NCBI RefSeq assembly: GCF_003034965.1
Contig: NZ_PZKE01000008.1
Coordinates: 1-64,000, forward strand
Source of the DNA: Fuscovulum blasticum DSM 2131
GTDB taxonomy: Bacteria; Pseudomonadota; Alphaproteobacteria; Rhodobacterales; Rhodobacteraceae
Reading direction: 5' to 3'
DNA length: 64,000 bases
Shown: piece after piece, positions 56,083 through 64,000 of the stretch
Position numbering within the stretch: position 1 is the stretch's first letter
Layout of the letters: each line of letters begins with the position of its first letter
Translations under genes and position numbers: made by a program
The notes under the pieces: model-generated
Told to the model about the DNA's origin: nothing
Database searches by the model: none
The model's input: only the letters and a program-made list of their open reading frames with translations

Positions 56083-56113
56083 AGGAAAAGGGCGGGAAAC
56101 CCCGCCCTTTCCG
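56083..56113 (-). terminator. Rho-independent terminator after outer-membrane barrel gene
   Basis: AAAGGGCGGG (56087-56096) and CCCGCCCTTT (56101-56110) form a 10-bp stem with a 4-nt loop; on the minus strand it is followed by TTTTCCTTT. Confidence 0.85.
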
Positions 56114-56136
56114 TTCATTGCCAGAAGCGATGCAGA

Positions 56137-57084
56137 TCAGAAGTTCAGAACCGTCTGGGTGATCGCGTTGTGGCTGGGGTTCAGGATCGCGTCGGCGGTG
56201 CTGTTCAGCGGTGCCTTCGTGGTCTTGGTGCCCAGCGGGATCGACAGGCCCAGGCGGACAGTGTCAACGTCGATGTCCGAGCCGCCCAGATCAGGCGTGG
56301 TCCGGGCCAGTTCCAGCGAAACCGACATCGGCATCCCCGCCATGGCGGTCAGGTCATAGGCGACGCCAAGGCCGATGGTGGTGACATCCAGATCCAGATC
56401 GTTCTGCGAGGTGCGCGACAGGCCCCCGAAGACGGTAAAGGTGTCGTTGATGTCATAGACGCCCGCCAGGCCGATGTAATCGACATCGAAGTCCTGGTTG
56501 ATGGCGCCGATGTCAAAGGTCGTGCGGATCGCCGAACCGCCGACGGTCAACTGGCTGTTCGGGCTGTAGCTGGCCGACAGGCCGAAGCTGCGCACATCCA
56601 GATCGGCCGAGGCCAGCGCGGCGCCGATCAGGCCGCCGGTGTCGCTGACCGAGACGAAGGCGCCCAGCTTCAGCGCGCCGGTGGTGTAGCTGCCCTCGAT
56701 CCCGTAGGTGTTCGAGCTGGCGATCGCCGACAGCGAGGTGCCGGAAACGTCAGCCCCGACTTCGCCATGTTCGTAGAAAACGCCGGCCGAGAAGGCATCA
56801 GAGATCGCATAGCTGACGTTCAGGCCGATCAGGTTGCCGTTCAGGTCCAGATCGGCATCGCTGACATCAAGGCTGAACGTGTTGAACCGGGCGCCGACCG
56901 TGACGCCGCTGCCAATGTTGTAGGCAAGGCGACCATCCAGCGACAGACCCGTCAGGTCCACGTCAACGTCCGAGATATTGGAGCGGGCCAGGCCGAAGGT
57001 CAGGCCGCCAGAGAAATCCTGGGCCATGGCCGCAGGAGCAAGAAACACGGAACCAAGCAACACTACCATGAAATTGCGAGTCAT
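56137..57084 (-). CDS. Outer-membrane beta-barrel (porin-like) protein
   Basis: The 315-residue protein has a signal peptide (MTRNFMVVLLGSVFLAPAAM, cleaved after AMA) and alternating amphipathic strands throughout (GLSLDGRLAYNIGSGVTVGA, LIGLNVSYAISDAFSAGVFY, YGIEGSYTTGALKLGAFVSV, RSFGLSASYSPNSQL), each with Asp-rich turns. It ends in Phe (TVLNF), as barrel proteins often do, but a 30-residue tail follows the last clear strand. It is probably a porin or small barrel; no specific family is certain. A good terminator follows. Confidence 0.8.
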   Translation of the reverse strand: MTRNFMVVLLGSVFLAPAAMAQDFSGGLTFGLARSNISDVDVDLTGLSLDGRLAYNIGSGVTVGARFNTFSLDVSDADLDLNGNLIGLNVSYAISDAFSAGVFYEHGEVGADVSGTSLSAIASSNTYGIEGSYTTGALKLGAFVSVSDTGGLIGAALASADLDVRSFGLSASYSPNSQLTVGGSAIRTTFDIGAINQDFDVDYIGLAGVYDINDTFTVFGGLSRTSQNDLDLDVTTIGLGVAYDLTAMAGMPMSVSLELARTTPDLGGSDIDVDTVRLGLSIPLGTKTTKAPLNSTADAILNPSHNAITQTVLNF

Positions 57085-57321
57085 CGGGAAAATCCCTCCA
57101 TATACAACAAAACCAGAAGTTACTCCCGCAGGGGGTGAGTCGGAAAGTCGGGAATGCCATCGCGGGGAATGCGCGCGCCTGTGTGCCGGGCGGGCAACAG
57201 AGGCCCATCTTTGGGTGAGTGTATTTACTGTTAATCAACCCTTGCGTGTCTTCGGGGCGCGTTGTCGACGGGGCCGCTGGCCCATGAGCGAAGGCCCCTG
57301 CGGTGGCCCTGGCAGCGCCGG

Positions 57322-58383
57322 TCAGGCCGACTGGCCCTGTGCCTGATCCCGCAGCCAGGCCGCATGACGTGTCTCGTATTCGGCCTTCAGGTGCCGGGAC
57401 AGCGGCACCTGAGCGCCCGCCGCGTTTTCAACGGCATAGCGGCCCGGCCCGGTGCGCAGCACGGAGCCGGCTGCCGCAAAGGAAATCCAGTATGACCGAT
57501 GAATCCTCATCCCCATGGTGTCGGGCAGGGCCGAGCAGATGACAGAGATCCGGTCCCGCACCAGAAAGCTGTCGTCCGTCGTGAAGACCCGCAGATAATG
57601 CTCCTGCGCTTCCAGCAAACGGATCTGGCTTGCGTCGAAAAAACGCCCGCCAATCTCGACCGGCGCCCCGCCGGCTGCGGGCGATGGCAGAAAAGCGGCC
57701 GAACGCGCCGCCATCGGCACAACGGATGGCACTTCGGCTTGTGCCGGGTCCGGCGCCAAAGCACCTTGCGGGCTACTCTTCGGATCAAGCACGTCAGCGC
57801 TGCGGGGCGCGTCACCGCTTCTGCTGTGCTTCAGAAGCTGTGCCGCCGTCATGACGTTATATTTTTCAAGCCTGTCCTGATAGAACAGCCGGATGAAAAG
57901 CTGCTCCAGCGCGATGATTGGCGGAAGCAGATGCAAGGCGATGTAAAACACATCCCATGCCGTGCCTTTGAAAGAAGGGTCGATGGTCGCATTTGCAAGG
58001 TGACGCGTGAAGCTTGATGTCAGTGCCGCAATAAAATAGCTGATCGGAGCATACCCCGGCGCCTCCCATACCTGCGATAAAAGAAGGTGCAGCCAGGCCA
58101 CAAGATAGACCACCAGGAAGAAGACAATTCCACAAATGACAGATATTGCAAAGCCGATGTAAAATGATTCAACCCGGCCATAGGGCGGCACAAAAACCAG
58201 TGACACAAGAAGGCTTGCCGGAATTGCGAAAGCAAGAAAGACGCGGGACCGAAACATTTCCTTCAGTACGCTGCCATCCAGAAAATAACTTGGCCCGAAA
58301 GAAAAGATGATCAGTTGTGGCTTCATGCGGTTGGCCTTGTTCTGCAACGGTCTTGACCGCGATGTTATACTTGTGACGGTCAT
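57322..58383 (-). CDS. Membrane-anchored LytTR-domain transcriptional regulator
   Basis: The protein (353 residues from 58383, 334 from the alternative ATG at 58326) has about four membrane helices in its first half (VFLAFAIPASLLVSLVFV, FYIGFAISVICGIVFFLVVY, ISYFIAALTSSF, IALHLLPPIIALEQLFI), a Pro/Ala-rich linker and a C-terminal LytTR DNA-binding domain (RLLEAQEHYLRVFTTDDSFL, GMRIHRSYWIS). It has no receiver domain, so input is probably sensed through the membrane part. The N-terminal half is distinctly less GC-rich than its neighbours. The GTATAC repeats 4 nt beyond 58383 suggest that the real start is 58326. The nearest unlinked targets are the Hint-domain genes. Confidence 0.85.
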   Translation of the reverse strand: MTVTSITSRSRPLQNKANRMKPQLIIFSFGPSYFLDGSVLKEMFRSRVFLAFAIPASLLVSLVFVPPYGRVESFYIGFAISVICGIVFFLVVYLVAWLHLLLSQVWEAPGYAPISYFIAALTSSFTRHLANATIDPSFKGTAWDVFYIALHLLPPIIALEQLFIRLFYQDRLEKYNVMTAAQLLKHSRSGDAPRSADVLDPKSSPQGALAPDPAQAEVPSVVPMAARSAAFLPSPAAGGAPVEIGGRFFDASQIRLLEAQEHYLRVFTTDDSFLVRDRISVICSALPDTMGMRIHRSYWISFAAAGSVLRTGPGRYAVENAAGAQVPLSRHLKAEYETRHAAWLRDQAQGQSA

Positions 58384-58386
58384 CCC

Positions 58387-58410
58387 GTATACAGATTAGT
58401 GCATGTATAC
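58387..58410. promoter_or_regulatory. GTATAC repeat pair at the LytTR gene start
   Basis: GTATAC at 58387-58392 and 58405-58410, 18 bp apart, each flanked by C/G-rich bases (CCC before, CG after). If translation starts at 58326 this is 61-84 bp upstream and may be an autoregulatory site. Confidence 0.4.
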
Positions 58411-59099
58411 CGATTGAAGTAAGGTGTGTCTACACGACACCTTTTCCGCAAGCCGCGTGCTTGCGCCGGCAAGCTTCGCCCAGTCCGAAGGACGCCTGTG
58501 CTAGCCGTCTCCGGTTGCCCGATGATCCAACTCCGCAGGACAGGAATCCTCCGGGTGATTTGTTTGCAGGCAAGCAATAATGTCAGCCCGCGGTCGTAGG
58601 CTGGGCCGGGTCCGAAGGGATCGGCCTGTCAAACCGCCTGACAGTGCCCCGCCCGAAGCGCCGGAAACCCAATGCGCTGCACGCCTTTATTAAATGGGCC
58701 CCGGCCCTGTCGGGGCAGGGCCGCGCAAGGCGCAATATCCTGGTCCCCTTTCATGGCAGGTGAACGGCAGGCGCGGCGCCCGCCATCCGCCCTGACACGA
58801 ATCACTGCGCGGTGCGGACCGGCGGCAATCCCGACTGGCAGGGTGATTCGGCGCGCCGGCACCTGCATTCGGCCGCACTGGCGCTGAAAACCGACAAAAA
58901 TGGGGGAGTTTCGTTCGGTTTCCTGCGCTGCGCGTCAGGCTTGATCGGCTCCGCGCGGCATCAGGCAATCAGGCCTCGGGCAGGAAGGGTTGCCTCAACC
59001 TCCTGCAACGGCGCCCTCCCACGGACAGCGACCGATTCGAACAAGGCGTCCTGGCCGTGTTGCGCGGCATCTGGAGGGGTGATCGAACATTTGGTGAGG

Positions 59100-59130
59100 C
59101 ATGAAATGTCGATTGTTTTTCATGAAATGT
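59100..59130. promoter_or_regulatory. CATGAAATGT direct repeat, 21-bp period
   Basis: CATGAAATGT occurs at 59100-59109 and again at 59121-59130, exactly 21 bp apart, on the same face of the helix. LytTR regulators bind paired direct repeats with about this spacing. It lies about 480 bp before the first Hint gene. Confidence 0.5.
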
Positions 59131-59612
59131 TTGCGCGGTGCAGGCTGTGACAAAAACGGCTGCTTTGCCATTTTTTTGTGGTATCCTTTAAACACTTTTG
59201 TTGAAGCTTGAATTCTGTCTGACATGCGAAGGCGCTGTCCCGTAAGGGCGGCCATGTATGGGTTCATCCATCCATACACCTGTAATCTCCGCATCCATCA
59301 GATGGCAGCATGGGCAAGCTTCAGGCGTTCCGAGTGCCTGGCTTATGAATGGCGTCTTGGCGGAACCGAATGACAATAGGCACGATGCTACCTGCTTACC
59401 CATGAGAAACACATCAATGACATTCCGAGTGAGCACATTGGTGCGCTGCTGCTGTCAAATTGACTTCGGCACGCCCGTTGTTGACCAGTCTGCGATGCGG
59501 CCGCGAAACCGGTCGTCACTTTCACCTTCGCAATCAACCCTGGTGCACCCTGTCGATTTGGCTGTTTGCCGGCCCTGACAGTTCAAGTTTCACGATCTAC
59601 TGGAGTTTCATG

Positions 59613-62600
59613 ATGGCCACGTTCACCGTTGTTCCCGTCGTAACAAATCCGGCAACGCAGAAGTTGCAAGGTGTGATCAACGTCACCGCGGGTGATACCT
59701 ATATCATTGATCCGACTGTTTCCGTCGGCATTACGTTCAACCCGCCGGCCGGCACGCCCCTGGGGACAACGGTCAGCTACAATATCCAGATCAATGCGGC
59801 CAATGCTTCTGCGGGCACCGCGCAGCGGCTTATTACGCTTGGCGACCAGACAACGGCGAATATCACGATTGCCCCCGGCGTGAATGCCGGGCGCTATGAT
59901 TTCGGCGGCGGCACGGTGGATGGTGCGAATTACACCATCGGGGCAGGGGCCACGACCGGCGATCTGCAACTGGGCGATGGCGGCAACGGCAGCCTGACCA
60001 CGGTGACAAGCTCGGTGACGCTGGGCGACGGGGCCACTGTCGCGGGGCAGATCACGGGCGGGGCGGGGGCTGATACCCTGACGGTCGGCACGAATGTGAC
60101 CGTGACCGAAGCGATCAACCTTGGCGCCGGGGCCGCCAGCGGCACCTTCGGCACCGGATTCTCGGCCCAGTCCTTCGCGGCCAGCGGGGCAGGCGCCAAG
60201 ACGTTCGACTTCAGCAACACCACGACCTTCACGGGAACCGGGGCCAGCGTCAGCATCGCCTCGACCAACGCCCCGGTTTCGGTCGATTTCGATGACAACC
60301 TGTCGACCAACGGCACGATCAGCGTGTCGTCCAGCACCGGCGCGGCCACGCTGGACATCGGGGCCAATCTCAAGACCGGCAACGCCACCCTGCATACGGG
60401 CGGCGCCATCAGCGTCGTCGGCGGCGGCACCGGCAGCGCGAACATGTTGACCATCGGTCTGGATGCGCAGGTCAACGGCGCCATCACGATCAATGGCTCC
60501 GGCGGGACCAACACGCTGACCATCGGCGACAGTTCCGAGGTCTACGGCTTCATCTACGCCAACGGCACCAACTCGGCCGCTACGGTGACCATCGGGGATC
60601 TCAGCACCGTCACGGGCGACATCTACGCAAATTCGGGCGGCACGCTGGCGCTGGGCAACATCGACAACAGCGTGACTGTCGGCGACGGCACGACCACCGG
60701 AAGCATCTTCGTCAACGGGCTTTACAGCGACAACACCGTTTCGGTCGGGCTCGCCTCGACGGTTGGCAACCTTTACTTCGGCACCGATGGCACCGTCAGC
60801 CAGACCGACCCCACCTCGGGGCAGGTGCTGACAATGGCCGACAATTCGACCGCGGGCCTGATCTACCTGACCGCATCGAATTCAACCTTCGACGTGACCT
60901 TCGGCACCGGCGTCACCACGAATGCCATCTACGGCTACGGCTACAACTCGGATTACAACGTCTCGATCCCCGACGATTTCACGGCGAATGGCTATGTGTA
61001 CTTCGGGTCAACCAACAGCACCACCGATGTCACCATCGGCAACAACGCCGTCATCAACACCGGGGCGCTGGACATCAGCGGCAGCGATGTCACGACCCTG
61101 ATCGGTGACGGCCTCTCCGTTCAGTATTTCGCCTCGTTCGGCGATCTGAACGGGGCAACCGATGTGACGATCGGCCAGGGCGCCAACATTGGCGGGGCGC
61201 TCTACGCCAATGGCTCGACCGTCGATTTCACCGCCGGACCGGATTTCGACGTGTCCGGCTATGCCTATCTGAACGACGCGAACGCGACCTACACCATCGA
61301 CATCGGCCCGGGTTCCGACATCGGTGGCGGCTTCTATGCCAACGGTTTCAACTCCGATGTCACGCTGACGACGGGCGACAACTTCATCGTGTCGCTTGAT
61401 GCCTATATCGGCGGAACGGACGGCACCACCACTGTCACCCTTGGCTCTGGGTCGTCGATCGGCACGGTGCTGAACGTCGGCGGGGATACGGTGAACTTCA
61501 CCGCCGGCACCGGCCTGACAACCGGCGGCGCTGTCACCTTCGGCGATGCGGTCTCGCTTTCGACCACGGTCAACCTGACCGGCCCCACGGTGTTCGGCGG
61601 CCTTCTGGATGTGAACGGCGACCAGATCATCTTCAACGGCGGCCCGAACCTTACGGTCAACGGGCCGGCCTATTTCACCAATGACGGCGGCACCTCGACC
61701 ATCGTTCTGGGCGACAACACCACGATCAACGGCCTCGCAGACTTTGCCGCGCCCAATCAGGATGTGTCGCTGACGATCGGCACCAACGTGACGATCGGCA
61801 CCATCTACGGCGACACCACCGGCACCGGCTCGTTCAACATGACGACCGGCGACGATTTCACCTTCGCGAACTTCTACGGTGGCACGACGGACAATGACGA
61901 ACACGTCACCATCGGCAAGAACTGGACGATGACCGGAAGCGGTGTCTATGACGCCGGCACCGGGAACGACACGCTGATCCTGGGCACGACCGCCGACCGC
62001 AGTTCCACGAACTACATCTACGGCGGCGAAAGCGCGAACGACAATGACGTCCTCACCTTCCGTCTGAACGCGGCCGATCAGGCCAGTTTCACCACCGCGG
62101 CGCTGGCGGCCGGCTGGACGCTGAACCCCGATGGCACCTTCAAGACCACGAACGGCGCCGGGGCGCATATCCAGCTTACCTGGCAAGGGCAGGTGATCAA
62201 CTACTGGGAATCGGTGGCCTTCTGCTTTGCGCAGGGCACCGAGATCAGCACCGACGCCGGCCCGGTGAAGGTTGAGGATCTTCGGCCCGGCAGCATGGTT
62301 CTGACCATGGACCGGGGCTATCAGCCCGTTGCCTGGATCGGCGGGCGGCAGCTTTCCGGCGCCGATCTGCAGCGCAAGCCCAACCTGCGGCCAATCCGCA
62401 TTGCGGCCGGCGCGCTGGGCCATGGCCTGCCGACGGCCGATCTGGTGGTGTCGCCGCAGCATCGCGTTCTGGTGCGGTCACGGCTGTCGGAGCGGATGTT
62501 CTCGGACCGTGAGGTTCTGATCGCGGCCAAGCATCTGGTGGGCCTGCCCGGCATCACCGTCGCCGAAGAGATGGACGGCGTGTCCTACTGGCACTTCCTC

Positions 62601-62858
62601 TTCGAACAGCACGAGATCGTCTATTCGAACGGGGCCCCCACCGAAAGCCTGTTCACCGGCCCCGAGGCGCTGAAGGCGCTGACCCCGGACCAGCAGCAGG
62701 AAATCCTGACGCTGTTCCCCGAACTTTCGGAAACCGATGCCGTGCTGAACGGCGACCGTCTGATCCCGGCCCGGACAATTGTTCCGGGCAGGCTGGCCCG
62801 CAGCTTTACGCGGCGGGCGACGAAACGCGGAGCTTCGGACGTGCTGTCCCCGGTGTGA
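59613..62858 (+). CDS. Large beta-repeat protein with C-terminal Hint domain
   Basis: The 1081-residue protein has a Cys-free N-terminal region of about 870 residues made of degenerate Gly/Asp/Thr/Asn-rich units of roughly 25-35 residues (patterns like TVTIGDLSTVTGDIYAN and LTIGDSSEVYGFIYANG), which suggest a right-handed beta-helix. A Hint domain follows, beginning at C871 (CFAQGTEISTDAGPVKVEDL) with the conserved His in SPQHRV (H950). About 70 residues follow the Hint core. No signal peptide is seen; secretion by another route is possible. Hint domains self-cleave in inteins and Hedgehog proteins; there is no C-terminal HN-Cys/Ser splice junction here. Two ATGs are adjacent; 59613 fits GGAG best. 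Confidence 0.85.
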   Translation: MATFTVVPVVTNPATQKLQGVINVTAGDTYIIDPTVSVGITFNPPAGTPLGTTVSYNIQINAANASAGTAQRLITLGDQTTANITIAPGVNAGRYDFGGGTVDGANYTIGAGATTGDLQLGDGGNGSLTTVTSSVTLGDGATVAGQITGGAGADTLTVGTNVTVTEAINLGAGAASGTFGTGFSAQSFAASGAGAKTFDFSNTTTFTGTGASVSIASTNAPVSVDFDDNLSTNGTISVSSSTGAATLDIGANLKTGNATLHTGGAISVVGGGTGSANMLTIGLDAQVNGAITINGSGGTNTLTIGDSSEVYGFIYANGTNSAATVTIGDLSTVTGDIYANSGGTLALGNIDNSVTVGDGTTTGSIFVNGLYSDNTVSVGLASTVGNLYFGTDGTVSQTDPTSGQVLTMADNSTAGLIYLTASNSTFDVTFGTGVTTNAIYGYGYNSDYNVSIPDDFTANGYVYFGSTNSTTDVTIGNNAVINTGALDISGSDVTTLIGDGLSVQYFASFGDLNGATDVTIGQGANIGGALYANGSTVDFTAGPDFDVSGYAYLNDANATYTIDIGPGSDIGGGFYANGFNSDVTLTTGDNFIVSLDAYIGGTDGTTTVTLGSGSSIGTVLNVGGDTVNFTAGTGLTTGGAVTFGDAVSLSTTVNLTGPTVFGGLLDVNGDQIIFNGGPNLTVNGPAYFTNDGGTSTIVLGDNTTINGLADFAAPNQDVSLTIGTNVTIGTIYGDTTGTGSFNMTTGDDFTFANFYGGTTDNDEHVTIGKNWTMTGSGVYDAGTGNDTLILGTTADRSSTNYIYGGESANDNDVLTFRLNAADQASFTTAALAAGWTLNPDGTFKTTNGAGAHIQLTWQGQVINYWESVAFCFAQGTEISTDAGPVKVEDLRPGSMVLTMDRGYQPVAWIGGRQLSGADLQRKPNLRPIRIAAGALGHGLPTADLVVSPQHRVLVRSRLSERMFSDREVLIAAKHLVGLPGITVAEEMDGVSYWHFLFEQHEIVYSNGAPTESLFTGPEALKALTPDQQQEILTLFPELSETDAVLNGDRLIPARTIVPGRLARSFTRRATKRGASDVLSPV

Positions 62859-62927
62859 AATCTGCGGCCGCCGCCCGCGTGGCGGCGGCCACAACTGTAA
62901 AGAGTGCATTGCTGAAAGAGGAAAATC

Positions 62928-64000
62928 ATGGCGTTGACGCCAGCTTATACCAAGGCCTGGGTGCTGAACACGCCCTATGGTGGCACGGTGACATCCCTGA
63001 CGAACGACGCAAGCGGCGTTACCGCTCTGAAGGGCATGGGGACTGTCACCTCAACCTTCGACGTGATGAAATACTACACGGGTCCGCTGGGAACATCCGG
63101 CACGGATTTCCTGCTGGAGAAAGCGCACAGCAGCGCCTTCTTCGGGTCCGGTGCCGATGACTGGGTCTCCTTTGATGACGGCGTCACGCAAAAGACGATT
63201 CAGCAGTATGTCGTGCTGAACGGCGTTACCGTTTCGATCAACGGGGGCGCGCCGATCAGTGTGCAAGTCTATGCCATGATCCTGAACGATGGCACCGTCG
63301 CCATCTCCCTGCCGCCGACCTTTGTCACCGCGCAATCGCTGACAGGCAGCGATGTGCTGGTGTTCAACTTCACCGCGGCGACCGACATCAACACCACATC
63401 GTCCGAGATTGGCATTTCCGTTGTCAACCTTCCCGCGGCCCCCTGCTTTGTCAGGGGCACGCTGATCGAAACCGACCGTGGCCCGGTTGCGATCGAAGAC
63501 CTTCGGCGCGGCGATCTGGTGGAAACGGTGGATGACGGGTTTCAGGAAATCCGCTGGATCGGGTCAAGCCGGCTGAACGAAGCCGATTTCGCCCTGAACC
63601 CCAAGATGCGCCCCATCCGTATCCGGGCCGGCGCGCTGGGCCGCGGGTTGCCGCTGGCCGATGTGCTGGTGTCGCCCCAGCATCGGGTGGTCGTGTCGTC
63701 GAAACTGGCGCGCAAGATGTTCGACGTGGACGAGACGCTGGTCGCCGCCAAGCAGCTTCTGCTGATCCCCGGCGTCGACATCGCGACGGATGTGTCGGAG
63801 GTGGAGTATTTCCATTTCCTGTTTGACCGGCACCAGATCGTTTACGCCGAAGGCGCGCCGATGGAATCGCTCTACACCGGGCCCGAGGCGATCAAATCGG
63901 TGTCCGAAGCCGCGCGTGAGGAAATCTTCAAGCTTTTCCCGGAACTGGCCATGGGGCTGCCGGACCAGTTGCCCGATCCTGCCCGCCTGATTGTGGCCGG
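62928..64000 (+). CDS. Second Hint-domain protein, 3' end outside window
   Basis: The frame from the ATG at 62928 (AGAGGA just upstream) is open to the window end: 357 codons. The first 172 residues are an unrelated passenger (MALTPAYTKAWVLNTPYGG, FDDGVTQKTIQQYVVLNGVT). The Hint domain begins at C173 (CFVRGTLIETDRGPVAIEDL), with His in SPQHRV at H252. The Cys-to-His distance, 79 residues, is the same as in the preceding protein, and the two domains align throughout (FHFLFDRHQIVYAEGAPMES against WHFLFEQHEIVYSNGAPTES). The gene is 69 bp after the first Hint gene. Function unknown. Confidence 0.85.
   Translation, partial: MALTPAYTKAWVLNTPYGGTVTSLTNDASGVTALKGMGTVTSTFDVMKYYTGPLGTSGTDFLLEKAHSSAFFGSGADDWVSFDDGVTQKTIQQYVVLNGVTVSINGGAPISVQVYAMILNDGTVAISLPPTFVTAQSLTGSDVLVFNFTAATDINTTSSEIGISVVNLPAAPCFVRGTLIETDRGPVAIEDLRRGDLVETVDDGFQEIRWIGSSRLNEADFALNPKMRPIRIRAGALGRGLPLADVLVSPQHRVVVSSKLARKMFDVDETLVAAKQLLLIPGVDIATDVSEVEYFHFLFDRHQIVYAEGAPMESLYTGPEAIKSVSEAAREEIFKLFPELAMGLPDQLPDPARLIVA

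Larger units (their letters stand above)
58384..59612. other. 1.2-kb gene-free, lower-GC region ahead of the Hint genes
   Basis: I find no convincing gene: the short open frames present lack ribosome sites and have unlikely composition. It contains GTATAC repeats (58387-58410), the inverted repeat AAGGTGT/ACACCTT (58421-58443), a CATGAAATGT direct repeat (59100-59130), an AT-rich stretch with a T7 run (59169-59215) and TGTATGG/CCATACA (59255-59278). It looks like two divergent promoters and a long leader. Confidence 0.65.

Noticed and set aside
58812-59150. 112-codon plus-strand frame in the 1.2-kb spacer
   Set aside because: No ribosome site, no motif, and it runs through the CATGAAATGT repeats.
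59188-59436. 82-codon minus-strand frame in the 1.2-kb spacer
   Set aside because: No ribosome site and no recognisable sequence. It cannot be excluded but is not supported.
59613-62220. Internal repeats as a possible CRISPR or satellite array
   Set aside because: The repeats are degenerate at DNA level, in frame and maintain a Gly/Thr/Asp protein pattern; they encode beta-repeats.
62223-62858. Intein insertion in the first Hint protein
   Set aside because: The Hint domain is near the C-terminus and is not followed by the His-Asn-Cys/Ser/Thr junction or a C-extein, so protein splicing is not indicated.

Overview
The window is a GC-rich, gene-dense chromosomal segment whose gene content and order point to an alphaproteobacterium of the Rhodobacteraceae (Rhodobacter/Paracoccus type). 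The main reasons are a PccR-type regulator beside propionyl-CoA carboxylase and methylmalonyl-CoA mutase genes, a betIBA/choXWV choline cluster, dnaG followed by rpoD, a bioMNY transporter, a GTTC-N7-GTTC SOS box, and two Hint-domain proteins typical of that family. I found no tRNA, rRNA, CRISPR array, transposase or prophage gene. About 53 protein genes are supported.

Layout. 1-7.4 kb: 3' part of putA, rhomboid protease, inositol monophosphatase-family protein, L,D-transpeptidase, ABC-F ATPase, separated by hairpin-rich spacers. 7.7-10.9 kb: metR-like regulator divergent from metF, then aroQ and a HpcH/HpaI aldolase. 11-16 kb: bioMNY, a small glycine-zipper lipoprotein, gabT and dprA. 16.1-18.7 kb: topA. 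18.8-25.6 kb: choline uptake (choXWV, minus strand) divergent from choline-to-betaine oxidation (betI-betB-betA), with a BetI-type palindrome between them. 25.6-39.4 kb: propionyl-CoA island with pccR, an MFS exporter, a DUF486 protein, pccB, a run of small lipoproteins, pccA, an SOS-boxed Y-family polymerase, a DUF4174 protein and methylmalonyl-CoA mutase. 39.6-43.7 kb: rpoD and dnaG. 43.8-53 kb: a minus-strand set with a polar amino-acid-type ABC transporter, two PuuA-like glutamine synthetases, a class I amidotransferase and a PuuB-like oxidase, probably for polyamine or amino-acid use. 53.1-56 kb: rlmJ, PhzF, TerB-like and a PhnD-like protein. 56.1-58.4 kb: outer-membrane barrel and membrane-anchored LytTR regulator. 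59.6-64 kb: a 1081-residue beta-repeat protein ending in a Hint domain and a second Hint protein running off the end.

How the genes fit together. The bet/cho block imports choline and oxidises it to glycine betaine. PccA and PccB convert propionyl-CoA to methylmalonyl-CoA and the mutase takes it to succinyl-CoA, with PccR as the likely regulator through TTTGCAAA-type boxes. The transporter, glutamine synthetase and gabT loci share a TTTGATCAAA-type palindrome, suggesting a common nitrogen or polyamine regulator. The LytTR gene lies 1.2 kb from the Hint genes, and the leader between them carries a 10-bp direct repeat at 21-bp spacing, the geometry expected of LytTR sites. This LytTR/Hint module and the cluster of duplicated tiny lipoproteins are the least explained parts of the window.
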